A stretch of 64,000 nucleotides of DNA from Pseudobacteroides cellulosolvens ATCC 35603 = DSM 2933 (GTDB taxonomy: Bacteria; Bacillota; Clostridia; Acetivibrionales; DSM-2933): the NCBI RefSeq assembly GCF_001262605.1, contig NZ_LGTC01000001.1, positions 2,213,501 to 2,277,500 on the forward strand, in the 5' to 3' direction. Under the pieces are notes generated by a model. The model saw only the letters and a list, made by a program, of their open reading frames with translations, was not told the DNA's origin and did not search any database. Positions 54,110 through 62,828 of the stretch are shown in pieces; the first letter of the stretch is position 1; each line of letters begins with the position of its first letter. Position numbers and translations under genes: made by a program.

Positions 54110-56701
54110 ACCAATTGCTTTATTGAAGTTTGATGCTATAGCAATAACATCTGACATATTAATTGCTCCATCACTGTTAAGGTCATATGCTGCTTTGTAT
54201 TTACCATCCCCCGCTACAGAATTGAATGTCTGTGCCATAAGAATAACATCTGCCATATTAATTACCCTGTCACCGTTCAAATCCGGTGTTTTAGAAGACG
54301 GTACCGGTGTTGGAGTTGGTTTTTGTGTTGGTGTTGCCACTGTGCCGAAATCTACCAACTTTATAGTATCAAACAAGCCGGCATTTTTCCATGCAACATT
54401 TTTGTCTGTACCAGGTATGTCAAAAGAACCGATAAAGCTTTCACGTGTCATTTGATTATCATTGTCATTATATGATACACCAAAACCCATGATTTTGTCC
54501 TTCGTCAGTGTAACAGGTACATTTGATGTACTCTTCTCATTATATTTGTCATCAAATACCTTCATTTCTATCTCCCAAGTATATACGTTTCCATTTTTGG
54601 TACGCAAAACTTTTGCATGATCATTGTAAAGGCTTTGGGTTCCTGAAGTATTATTATCTATGATATCATAGTCCAACTCAATATGATATGCAAATGCATT
54701 ATAATTGTTCTGATGTTCTCCTCCGGAATGATTTTCATCTATGAATAATTCCACGCAGTCATTATCATAGTAATTCTTAAACTGAGTAGTATTTGGTGCG
54801 GACAGTTTATCATCAGTTATTTCAACCAGATAATACAGCCTCTCCGGAGTCCATACTAATTTGAAACGCCCGGTGAAATCATTGGGTGATGGAGTTGCTC
54901 CAAGCCATACATACTTTATATCCTTCCACTGTGCCTGCTGCCAGCAGCTTTCATTTCCTAAACCGTCTATTACTGGTGCCTGTGACGCTCTTGGAGCACT
55001 ATAGCCTACACTAGGGTCATTGGTAGGAGTTGCAGGTGCAATAGGCGTAATGCCAGGGCTGGAAGTGCCATTGGCTGCAAACTGAGCTGTCTTGGTTGTA
55101 CGGTTTAAGTAACGGTCATATGCTTCCACAGTTAATTGATGGGTTCCACTTAATCCTGCAATATCTACATTGATGTTACTAGTACCGGTTGTCGATGAAG
55201 GATCATATAATTTTCCGTCTATATAAACCAGTTCTTTTACCGTTTCGCTGTCTGTAGTTAACTGTATATTCAGATTGTTGCCGTCTGCCCGTGCTGAACT
55301 TATAGTTAGCTGTGGTGCTGTTTTATCTGTAATTTTAGTTACCCCCATAGTTGTAGTTCCTGCCAAATATTTTCTTACTTCATCAACCTTTTTACCTTTT
55401 AAATTTATGCAAGTTGGATCAATGTTACCCAGTTTACTTGTATTAAGATAACGCAGATAACCTATAGACTCGGGATCGTAACCTACAGTAAGTGTTGCAA
55501 TACTGTCAACAGCTACAGCATCCTTACCTGCAAGTATAACCCTCATGTTCATCTGATTACCGTTAGCACCTGCAGCGTAGAACGGGAAGGGACCATTTTG
55601 GTAGCCCTGTAGTCCATCCATAATTACCAGGTCTACAGGACGGCACTTATAAAAGTCATGTATCCATTTATGAAGGTCGTCAGTATCATGATTAACCATA
55701 TCATTACGTGCAGGATCTCTTGATGATCTTCCATATATATTACCTGGTGTTGCACCTATGCCGACATTCTTAATAGCACCTGTAAAACCGGCATTCCAGT
55801 GGGTTTTCATTGTAGGCAGGCTTATAACTACATCTGCTTCCTTATACTTTCTGTTAAGGTAGTACTCATTATGTAAAAGTCCATCAGGAAGATTTACCAC
55901 AGACACTCCTGATGAATTTTTATCCTGCCATGTACCGCTGTCTTTTTCTATTGGTAAGAATCCATCAACACCTGGAATATTTGCAGGTGTATACTTATAA
56001 TAATTAAATATGGTAGCGGTATCGGTAATAGCCCCTTCCATAACATATACTTTTCCGGTCGGATTAACACTGCGTACCAGTTCAACTGTCGCTTTTGTTA
56101 TACGCCAATCTGTTGTCACGCCATTTGCCTCGGTAGCCAAACCGTTTGTTACTATAAGGTTGGGCTTTAGTACAACTGTATCTCCATCCTTTACAACACT
56201 GTCAATCCCTCCAACTGCTGAAACAGCATCTGTAACCATCTGCTTTATTTCGTTGTAATCTATTTGCTTTACATCGGTTTTTGTTGATTGTATCATTGCA
56301 ACATCCGATTTGGGCAACTTTACAGAAGTAAAAGCAGCTGTAGTATCATTAACTGGTATTATCTGAAAATTCCATAGTACTGCAGCTATAAAAGCAACTG
56401 CACCAGTACCGATCATAACATAACGTGATCCTGCAAATCTTTTATTAAGTTTCTTGAAAATTGCAATTCCACCTAAAATACCTGTTAGCCAAATAACAAA
56501 AGAAGATGCTATAGGGAAAGCAGCCCTCTGACAAGGATAAGTTGCCCTACTTGGCTTTGGAATAACACGTATAAAAAACCAAATTAGTGCAATAAGTCCC
56601 ATAATTGGATATAGCAACTTTCTAAAGCTAAAACGCTTCTTTTTTGCCCTCCCACAGGTGCAAGACATTTCATTTGTCTTTTCATTAAAATGATCTGACA
56701 T
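54107..56701 (-). CDS. Membrane-anchored DUF362 protein with CBM9-like module and dockerin
   Basis: 864 residues. A cytoplasmic start with MSCTCGRAKKKRF and three membrane helices (about 29-47, 61-82, 94-113) place the rest outside. Modules: DUF362 (about 131-460; LPKSDVAMIQS, VVLKPNLIVTN, ISLPTMKTHWNAGFTGAIKNVGIG, VIMDGLQGYQNGP, KDAVAVDSIATLTVGYDP), an Ig-like stretch (about 475-560), a CBM9/DOMON-like module (about 590-780; APVIDGLGNESCW, LYYLVEITDDKL, DCVELFIDENHSGGEH), a Pro/Thr linker and a dockerin (about 806-864; DLNGDRVINMADV, DLNSDGAINMSDV). DUF362 proteins are usually cytoplasmic and often ferredoxin-linked; no CxxCxxC cluster is seen here. Activity unknown. AGGGGGAAG lies before the ATG. 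Bracketed by repeat copies D and E. Confidence 0.85.
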   Translation of the reverse strand: MSDHFNEKTNEMSCTCGRAKKKRFSFRKLLYPIMGLIALIWFFIRVIPKPSRATYPCQRAAFPIASSFVIWLTGILGGIAIFKKLNKRFAGSRYVMIGTGAVAFIAAVLWNFQIIPVNDTTAAFTSVKLPKSDVAMIQSTKTDVKQIDYNEIKQMVTDAVSAVGGIDSVVKDGDTVVLKPNLIVTNGLATEANGVTTDWRITKATVELVRSVNPTGKVYVMEGAITDTATIFNYYKYTPANIPGVDGFLPIEKDSGTWQDKNSSGVSVVNLPDGLLHNEYYLNRKYKEADVVISLPTMKTHWNAGFTGAIKNVGIGATPGNIYGRSSRDPARNDMVNHDTDDLHKWIHDFYKCRPVDLVIMDGLQGYQNGPFPFYAAGANGNQMNMRVILAGKDAVAVDSIATLTVGYDPESIGYLRYLNTSKLGNIDPTCINLKGKKVDEVRKYLAGTTTMGVTKITDKTAPQLTISSARADGNNLNIQLTTDSETVKELVYIDGKLYDPSSTTGTSNINVDIAGLSGTHQLTVEAYDRYLNRTTKTAQFAANGTSSPGITPIAPATPTNDPSVGYSAPRASQAPVIDGLGNESCWQQAQWKDIKYVWLGATPSPNDFTGRFKLVWTPERLYYLVEITDDKLSAPNTTQFKNYYDNDCVELFIDENHSGGEHQNNYNAFAYHIELDYDIIDNNTSGTQSLYNDHAKVLRTKNGNVYTWEIEMKVFDDKYNEKSTSNVPVTLTKDKIMGFGVSYNDNDNQMTRESFIGSFDIPGTDKNVAWKNAGLFDTIKLVDFGTVATPTQKPTPTPVPSSKTPDLNGDRVINMADVILMAQTFNSVAGDGKYKAAYDLNSDGAINMSDVIAIASNFNKAIG

Positions 56702-56824
56702 TTTTTCTTCCCCCTAATATAAATTTTTATTAATTAAAAATCTTAATTTTAAATTTGGCTTAGAACTAGATAAATAGAATCATTACACAGCTAAGCATAA
56801 GAAAATATTAAAGTAATTGATTCT

Positions 56825-56931
56825 TTAGTCATGTTCAAAAAATAACTTTCGCTGTAAATTTCGCTCATGTTTTGGCTTAACTCGTCAACACTCCACTTAG
56901 AAAGCGGAAGTAATTTTTCATACATGCCTTA
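56825..56931 (+). repeat. Palindromic dispersed element, copy E
   Basis: Both terminal arms are present: TTAGTCATGTTCAAAAAATAACTTTCGC and GCGGAAGTAATTTTTCATACATGCCTTAA. The inner hairpin is partly degenerate (TTTTGGC with GTCAACA). It lies 124 bases upstream of the DUF362/dockerin start. Confidence 0.78.
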
Positions 56932-56996
56932 ATATAAATTACAAATATGTAGAAGTTTTTTAGTCAGTTATATCCATTTTGAACCTTGTAATTAAA

Positions 56997-57380
56997 TTAT
57001 ATCAGAAATATGATTTTTCCAACATCATATTTCTGTATTCTGCTCACTTTAACCGACATTATCACTTCTTTTAGTTTGGCTGAGCTTTTTGGGCCAAACT
57101 TACCTTTGACCCTAGCAGTGATCTGATTTCCCATACAGGAATGTGGAGTCTCACCTGCCAGTTTGTCAGGATAGGAGCTGGGATAGTTTGAGGCATACTT
57201 TCCACAGGGTTCAATCAAAGGAACCATTGATATTTGATTACTGTTTGGATCTAGAGGGTAACCTGTCATATTTCCTACTGAAAGCATGATGTTATTGTAA
57301 GGTTGTTTGGTGGTCTTTACAGGCTTACCCTGTTCACCAACAGCAAGACTTTGCCCTGCACCTATAATTCCAGACCAGTC
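56997..57380 (-). pseudogene. Decayed C-terminal domain fragment following the dockerin gene
   Basis: A 127-codon frame (DWSGIIGAGQSLAVGEQG, then NNIMLSVGNMTGYPLD and GETPHSCMGNQITARV) that continues the linker of the upstream dockerin protein in another frame. Between them are a one-base shift in the Pro/Thr linker (near 57400) and an in-frame TAG at 57383-57381. The GxGQS motif recalls the first block of SGNH esterases of the sialate-O-acetylesterase type; this is low-certainty. The fragment ends in unrelated residues without the later catalytic blocks, so the domain is truncated as well. Confidence 0.5.
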
Positions 57381-58573
57381 CTATGGAATATCCAGCCCGT
57401 TAGTTGGTGTGGGGTAGGCTTGCTGGTTGGGGTTACAGTGGATGTACCGGTGCTTTGAACTAACTTGTTAAAATTCGATGCAATTGCTATTACGTCTGCC
57501 ATATTTATCGCTCCATCTCCATTAAGATCATATGCAGGTATATATTTCGAATTCTCAGATGTTGTATTAAAGACCATAGCGATGAGTATTACATCAGCCA
57601 TATTTATCGCTCCGTCTCCGTTCAGGTCCGGCCCCTTTGACGGTAAACCATTATCTATGTAAGGCAGAACAGAAAGACTGAAATCCACCCACATTATGCC
57701 GATTTCCTGGTCTTTGTTTGATTGAGCAGCCAATGCATCACCCATTGTCTTGGGTGCATCATCATATTTTCCCCACCATGCTTTATCACTGGGATATCCA
57801 ATTTGATAAATAACCGGATTTGGATAGAATCTATCTGCTACTTCCTTATGCTCTTCCAAAAATACGTCCAGGCTGCCGTTTTGTTCATCATCACAGCAGA
57901 ATACAATATCGCCGCGATATGAAGGCGGCAAATATTTCGGATCATAATGCTTCAGTAAAAGAGTAAAGTTGTTATCATATGATTTGACCAGGTCCTCCCA
58001 ATTTTTTGCTTCTGAATCGGTAACATAGGCATTATCCCCTTCATCGGAAGCTTTTCTATACCATTCTACATCAATAGCCAAACCTAGAACACTCTTATGA
58101 TGACCCAGCTTTTTAAGAACTGCATTTATTTGATCAGGTACATTTGCAAAACCTGGCTCTATCTGGAGCCATACTTTTATTCCATGGGTATCGAAATAGG
58201 TCAGGCATGCTTCATGGTTTACTCCATTGTATTGATTGGGGTCAAATTCGATTTTTGAATCATATGTACCGCCTGGTGAAGTAAATTGTAATGTTGTACC
58301 CTTTGTACCGTAATCAACCTCTCCAACAAGCCAAATTGCAGAAGGAACTGCCCCTTGCCACCTTGATACCATTGAATTCATGGCCTTCGACCATCCTGCC
58401 GGATCTGGAAACTGGCTAATATCTGCCATTTTGACTCCGTATGCCGATTCTCTTACACCAGCCCATTTTACTTTGTGCGGTGCTGCACCTATACCTTGAG
58501 AGACTGTAATAAAGGAAAAGGTAAGAGCTATTAATAAAAATATCGAAAAAATTTTCTTTTTAGTTAAAACCAT
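57362..58573 (-). CDS. Secreted dockerin protein with hydrolase-like N-terminal domain
   Basis: 403 residues. Signal peptide (about 1-31, SQGIGAA), a 280-residue domain of TIM-barrel appearance (AGVRESAYGVK, GIKVWLQIEPGFANV, LGLAIDVEWYRKASDEGDNAYV, QIGIMWVDFSLSVLP; the AIDVEW stretch is a plausible acid position), then a dockerin (about 313-372) with two nearly identical loops, DLNGDGAINMADV. A Pro/Thr tail then runs out of frame to a stop at 57362. I do not recognise the catalytic family; a glycoside hydrolase is likely from context. GGAGG lies five bases before the ATG. The remains of a further C-terminal domain follow. Confidence 0.82.
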   Translation of the reverse strand: MVLTKKKIFSIFLLIALTFSFITVSQGIGAAPHKVKWAGVRESAYGVKMADISQFPDPAGWSKAMNSMVSRWQGAVPSAIWLVGEVDYGTKGTTLQFTSPGGTYDSKIEFDPNQYNGVNHEACLTYFDTHGIKVWLQIEPGFANVPDQINAVLKKLGHHKSVLGLAIDVEWYRKASDEGDNAYVTDSEAKNWEDLVKSYDNNFTLLLKHYDPKYLPPSYRGDIVFCCDDEQNGSLDVFLEEHKEVADRFYPNPVIYQIGYPSDKAWWGKYDDAPKTMGDALAAQSNKDQEIGIMWVDFSLSVLPYIDNGLPSKGPDLNGDGAINMADVILIAMVFNTTSENSKYIPAYDLNGDGAINMADVIAIASNFNKLVQSTGTSTVTPTSKPTPHQLTGWIFHRTGLEL

Positions 58574-58702
58574 ATATGCCTCCTTTGTAAATTTATAGAT
58601 CTGTATAAGTTATATTATACTAAAAAGCAAATGCATTCAATTGTAATATTTTGTATTGATAAACTCTACTAAAAAACAATACCTAAGAATAGCAATTAGG
58701 CC

Positions 58703-58731
58703 TTTACAAGAATAATTTTCCGCCATATAAT
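58703..58731 (+). promoter_or_regulatory. Promoter of dinB
   Basis: TTTACA (58703-58708), a 17-base spacer, TATAAT (58726-58731), with the LexA-type box just after the -10. Confidence 0.75.
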
Positions 58732-58738
58732 CATTATA

Positions 58739-58750
58739 GAACACATGTTC
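58739..58750 (+). promoter_or_regulatory. LexA (SOS) operator of dinB
   Basis: GAACACATGTTC, a perfect dyad of the Gram-positive SOS-box form GAAC-N4-GTTC. It starts seven bases after the -10 and overlaps the expected transcription start, 20 bases before the ATG. Confidence 0.8.
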
Positions 58751-58770
58751 GCAATGAATGGTGGAATCGT

Positions 58771-60012
58771 ATGGAAAGAATAATACTTCATTCTGACCTC
58801 AATAGCTTTTATGCCAGTATTGAATGCTTACATAGTCCTGAAATAAGGGATAAACCGGTTGCAGTTGGGGGCTCCGTTGAGCAAAGACATGGCATTATAT
58901 TAACAAAGAATATTTTAGCGAAAAAACATGGGGTTAAGACTGGTGAAGCTATCTGGCAAGCAAAACAGAAGTGTCCAGATTTAGTTGTGCTACCTCCAAA
59001 TTACAGGCTTTACTTGTATTTTAGCAAAGAGGCAAGAAACATATACAGTTATTACACAAACCTTGTTGAGTCATTCGGCGTTGATGAATGTTGGCTCGAT
59101 GTAACGGAATCATCAAAATTGTTTGGTTCAGGAGAGAAAATTGCAGATGAGATCCGAGAACGAATGAAAAATGAATTAGGTATAACATGCAGTATTGGCG
59201 TTTCATACAATAAGATTTTTGCAAAGCTGGGTAGCGATATGAAAAAGCCAGATGCAACTACTGTTATTACTTATGATAACTTCAAAAAGAAGGTTTGGCC
59301 ACTACCGGTGTCAGATTTACTCTATGTTGGGAGGTCCACAAATAAAAAGCTTACGAATATAGGAGTTTATACAATAGGTGATCTTGCAAACTTGAATATA
59401 GGCTTTCTTAAAAAGTACTTAGGTAAATGGGGCGAGTATCTCTGGACATTTGCTAATGGTTTTGACGAGGCACCTGTTGCAAAGTCAGATTTTGATTCAG
59501 TCATTAAGGGCATAGGCAATAGCATGACAACACCCCGTGACCTTGTAAATAATGAAGATGTAAAAATACTTTTATATGTATTATCTGAAAGCGTGGCAGA
59601 ACGGTTGAGAAGGCATAATTTTAGAAGCAGAACTATTCAAATTTATATACGTGATAAAGAACTGCAGAGTTTTGAGAGACAAGCGAAGTTATCAGACTGT
59701 AGTTGCATCGCAAATGTTATAGCGGAAAAGGCTTATGAAATATTCCTTAAAAACTATACTTGGGAAAAGCCCATCCGCAGCATTGGAGTGAGAGCCACTG
59801 ATCTTGTTACTGCTGATACTAATGTACAGCTAAGTATTTTTAATGATGAAAAACAGAAGAAAAAGAAAGAGCAGTTGGAATACAGCATTGATGAAATAAG
59901 AAAAAGGTTTGGCCATTATTCTGTGCAAAGGGCTCTCTTGCTTAAGGATAAAGCCTTGAATGCCAATCCAATAGAAGATAATGTTATTTTTCCAGTATCA
60001 TACTTTAAGTAG
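58771..60012 (+). CDS. dinB: Y-family DNA polymerase IV
   Basis: 413 residues. Palm metal residues in HSDLNSFYASIE (about 7-18) and FGVDECWLDVT (about 102-112), steric-gate region SFYAS, helix-hairpin-helix thumb segments (LTNIGVYTIGDLANL) and the little-finger domain. The QLSIF motif near the C-terminus (about 354-358) is a sliding-clamp binding motif. Error-prone translesion synthesis; expression is likely LexA-controlled by the operator at its promoter. The ATG follows GGTGG. Confidence 0.93.
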   Translation: MERIILHSDLNSFYASIECLHSPEIRDKPVAVGGSVEQRHGIILTKNILAKKHGVKTGEAIWQAKQKCPDLVVLPPNYRLYLYFSKEARNIYSYYTNLVESFGVDECWLDVTESSKLFGSGEKIADEIRERMKNELGITCSIGVSYNKIFAKLGSDMKKPDATTVITYDNFKKKVWPLPVSDLLYVGRSTNKKLTNIGVYTIGDLANLNIGFLKKYLGKWGEYLWTFANGFDEAPVAKSDFDSVIKGIGNSMTTPRDLVNNEDVKILLYVLSESVAERLRRHNFRSRTIQIYIRDKELQSFERQAKLSDCSCIANVIAEKAYEIFLKNYTWEKPIRSIGVRATDLVTADTNVQLSIFNDEKQKKKKEQLEYSIDEIRKRFGHYSVQRALLLKDKALNANPIEDNVIFPVSYFK

Positions 60013-60021
60013 GTGCTTCAT

Positions 60022-60159
60022 ATGAAGAAAATAAGTGCCGAGGTAATTGCTCATTTTAATCTGGATGGGGAAATTATACCTCTTAAAATAAAAATGAATA
60101 TTGATGGTGAAGAGAAGGCATATAGTGTAGATAGGCCAAGCATGTCGTTGGGATCATAG
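60022..60159 (+). CDS. Small protein downstream of dinB, possibly truncated
   Basis: 45 residues, ATG nine bases after the dinB stop with AGGTG upstream, so co-transcribed. MKKISAEVIAHFNLDGEIIPLKIKM resembles, from memory, the start of a longer (about 80-residue) protein found beside clostridial dinB genes; here the frame stops early after VDRPSMSLGS. It may be a shortened remnant. Function unknown. Confidence 0.5.
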   Translation: MKKISAEVIAHFNLDGEIIPLKIKMNIDGEEKAYSVDRPSMSLGS

Positions 60160-60204
60160 TTAAAAACCTTTCCAACCCCATTAGATGTAAAGCTTATCAG
60201 TCTT

Positions 60205-61929
60205 TTACTCATAAGGAAGAATAATGCTTACCGTTGTACCTTCACCCTCTATGCTGTCTATAATTATCTCTCCATTATGTTTTTCCACTATCTCCCTTGT
60301 AATAGAAAGTCCCAGTCCATTTCCGCCTATCTCTCTAGATCTGGCTTTATCTACTCTGTAAAAAGGCTCGAATATTTTCTCTATCAAGTCTCTTGGTATC
60401 CCACAGCCTTTGTCCTCTATATCCAATTGTACATTTCCTTCATTATCATATAGCTTCACAGATATTTTTCCTTCTTTGGAGTGCTTTATCGCATTATCCA
60501 AAATATTAACAATAGCCTGTTTTACTCTTATTGGGTCTACCATTATAGGTTCTAAATGGGGCAGGTATGTTTCAATTTCAATGTTGAACTTTTTTGCCTT
60601 CAAAGCCATTTGACCAACTGTATCTTTAATAAGTCCCGTTATATCTATGCTTCTTTTTTCTATTTCAAACTCGAATTTCTTAAGGCTGGATAAATCAATG
60701 AGATCATCAACCAACCTTTTAAGCCGTTCCGCTGAGCTTTCCAAATACGCAATTGATGTATCAAATATCTTTTTGTCTTTTCCCTGTTCCTTTAATAAAT
60801 CAACATAACCCAATATTGTTGTAAGGGGAGTTTTAAGTTCGTGTGAAACATTAGTTATAAAGTTTTTTTGCTTTTCCTGTAAGTTTCTTAGCTCTGTTAT
60901 ATCGTTAATAATTAAAACCACTCCATCTTTTAGCTCATCATGGTTTAAAAGTGTGGCACATACAAGAAGGTTTCTTTTATTAAAATTTATCTCAACTACC
61001 AGTCTCTGTCTACTCTTCCTTACTTGTTTAACTATTCCACATGTCCAATCTTCCTGTTCTTCCATAAAGAGATTTCTGGATATTGCATTATTGGCTATAA
61101 TTTCATTATCCCCATTATAGGCCACAACACCCTCACCCATACTTTCCAATACGGCACCAAGTTTAGCCTTCTCAAAATCTATGGAATTTATTTTATTGGC
61201 AACCTCATCCATCATCAAATTAAAAGTATTGGCAAGACTCCCCAGTTCATCCCCTGTTTTTATGTGAATTTTTTTAGAATAATCTCCCTTGGATATATTC
61301 ATGGCAGAACGGTTTAATACCTTCAGGGGCTTTGTGATTGTCCCCGATAGAATTATGCTGACAATAAGTATAATTATTGTTCCTGCCAGAAAAGCTATCA
61401 GGACCAGAATTGATATATTTCTTTTATTTTTTTCAATGTCGGAAAGGGAATTAACAAATAACACTCCGCCAATTATCTTGCCGGAATGCATAATTGGAAA
61501 TGCGAAGAAAAGCTTTTGCTCTCCATCCATCTCACGCTGACTGTATGCCCTGTTACCGGCCTCCTTAAAGGCTTCTTCCAATTCAGCCAAACTAAAGGCC
61601 TCATTTTTGGAATTCTCCGAATCTGCTAAAAGCTTTTTCTGTGATGAAAAGATCACTACCCTAATGCCAGATTCCTTTGATAGCCTTGACGCAAAGTCAC
61701 CTGCCCTCAGGTTAAATTTTCCTTCCACATTATCAGCATCTGAATCCATTAAAAGACTCTGCTTAATAGTTCTCACAGATATCTCTGACTGGTTAACCAG
61801 ATTATTAATAAGCATTTCCCTGTTAACCCTGTCCACCCCCTCTATCAGGACCAAGGCTACAATAAGAAATGTCAAAAACAGAACAATCACATTAGTAAAT
61901 AAAATTTTATATCTAAGTCCAATCTTCAC
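60205..61929 (-). CDS. PhoR/WalK-like sensor histidine kinase
   Basis: 574 residues from a GTG at 61929 (GTGGTG upstream). Helix 1 (about 9-31), an extracytoplasmic sensor domain (about 32-165; VRTIKQSLLMD, SGIRVVIFSSQKKLLADS), helix 2 (about 172-195), HAMP (about 196-248), a PAS-like domain (about 255-340), HisKA (FITNVSHELKTPLTTILGYVDLL) and HATPase_c (NILDNAIKHS, DKGCGIPRDLIEKIFEPFYRVDKARS, GNGLGLSITREIVEKHNG). This full architecture matches PhoR/WalK kinases. 15 bases after its regulator. The stimulus (phosphate or wall stress) cannot be decided; no pst genes are near. Confidence 0.9.
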   Translation of the reverse strand: MKIGLRYKILFTNVIVLFLTFLIVALVLIEGVDRVNREMLINNLVNQSEISVRTIKQSLLMDSDADNVEGKFNLRAGDFASRLSKESGIRVVIFSSQKKLLADSENSKNEAFSLAELEEAFKEAGNRAYSQREMDGEQKLFFAFPIMHSGKIIGGVLFVNSLSDIEKNKRNISILVLIAFLAGTIIILIVSIILSGTITKPLKVLNRSAMNISKGDYSKKIHIKTGDELGSLANTFNLMMDEVANKINSIDFEKAKLGAVLESMGEGVVAYNGDNEIIANNAISRNLFMEEQEDWTCGIVKQVRKSRQRLVVEINFNKRNLLVCATLLNHDELKDGVVLIINDITELRNLQEKQKNFITNVSHELKTPLTTILGYVDLLKEQGKDKKIFDTSIAYLESSAERLKRLVDDLIDLSSLKKFEFEIEKRSIDITGLIKDTVGQMALKAKKFNIEIETYLPHLEPIMVDPIRVKQAIVNILDNAIKHSKEGKISVKLYDNEGNVQLDIEDKGCGIPRDLIEKIFEPFYRVDKARSREIGGNGLGLSITREIVEKHNGEIIIDSIEGEGTTVSIILPYE

Positions 61930-61944
61930 TAAATCACCACTTTG

Positions 61945-62640
61945 TCATTGTCTGGCCATTTTATAGCCAACACCGAATACGGTTTGTATTATGTTATTTC
62001 CCCCACTTTCAATGCTTAGCTTCTTTCTTAGTCTTTGAATGTGAACATCAACCGTCCTGGTATCTCCATAATAATCATATCCCCATACCTTTTCCAAAAG
62101 AGTATCCCTTGTAAAAACCTGCTCCAAATGATTTATAAGAAAGTAAACCAGCTCATATTCCTTCGCAGACAACTCAACCTCACTACCTGCCAATATAACC
62201 TTTCTCATATCAGAAAATACTTCCAGCGAGCCGTTAATTAGATGGTTTCCTAAATCTTCAATATTCTTTACTTCCTTAGAAACCCTTCTTAAAAGTGCCT
62301 TTACCCTGGCTACAAGCTCCCGGGCGTGGAAAGGTTTAGTTATGTAATCATCTGCCCCAAGCTCCAATCCTAAAACCTTATCAATGAGGTCTGTTTTTGC
62401 TGTCAGCATTATTACAGGTATACCCTTCTCATATGTAACCTTTTTACAAATATCATAACCATTAATTTTGGGAAGCATAATATCTAAAATCAAAAGATCC
62501 GGATTTATTAATTCAATACTTCTTAAAGCAGCTTCTCCATCCCCTGCAGTACTAACCTCATAGCCTTCCAACTCAAGGTTAATTTTCACAAGATCACAGA
62601 TGGAAGCTTCATCATCAACTACAAGAATTTTAGGTTTCAT
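61945..62640 (-). CDS. PhoP/WalR-like OmpR-family response regulator
   Basis: 231 residues. Receiver with VVDDE, phosphoacceptor in LLILDIMLPKINGYD, threonine in VIMLTAK and lysine in DDYITKPFHARELVARVKALLRR; winged helix with ELSAKEYELVYFLINHLEQVFTRDTLLEKVWGYDYYGDTRTVDVHIQRLRKKL. This DNA-binding region is typical of the PhoP/WalR branch. First gene of a two-gene operon with the kinase. Confidence 0.92.
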   Translation of the reverse strand: MKPKILVVDDEASICDLVKINLELEGYEVSTAGDGEAALRSIELINPDLLILDIMLPKINGYDICKKVTYEKGIPVIMLTAKTDLIDKVLGLELGADDYITKPFHARELVARVKALLRRVSKEVKNIEDLGNHLINGSLEVFSDMRKVILAGSEVELSAKEYELVYFLINHLEQVFTRDTLLEKVWGYDYYGDTRTVDVHIQRLRKKLSIESGGNNIIQTVFGVGYKMARQ

Positions 62641-62749
62641 GATTCACCATCCATAATTTTATATATGAAATTATACCAGACTGAAAGAAAATATGAAATG
62701 TTTTTAATGATGTAGCATATAGAGCATACCATAAATTCTTAGAAATAAC

Positions 62750-62797
62750 AAATCCAGTTTTCAAAGTCTGCCACTTAGGCAGCTGAAAACTGGATTT
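62750..62797 (-). terminator. Strong hairpin after the amine-oxidase-like surface protein gene
   Basis: AAATCCAGTTTTCA / TGAAAACTGGATTT with an inner TGCC / GGCA pair. It lies 30 bases after the gene stop at 62829; T-richness follows only weakly. Confidence 0.65.
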
Positions 62798-62828
62798 ATT
62801 TACAGGTAATACAGAGTAGATACTATTT

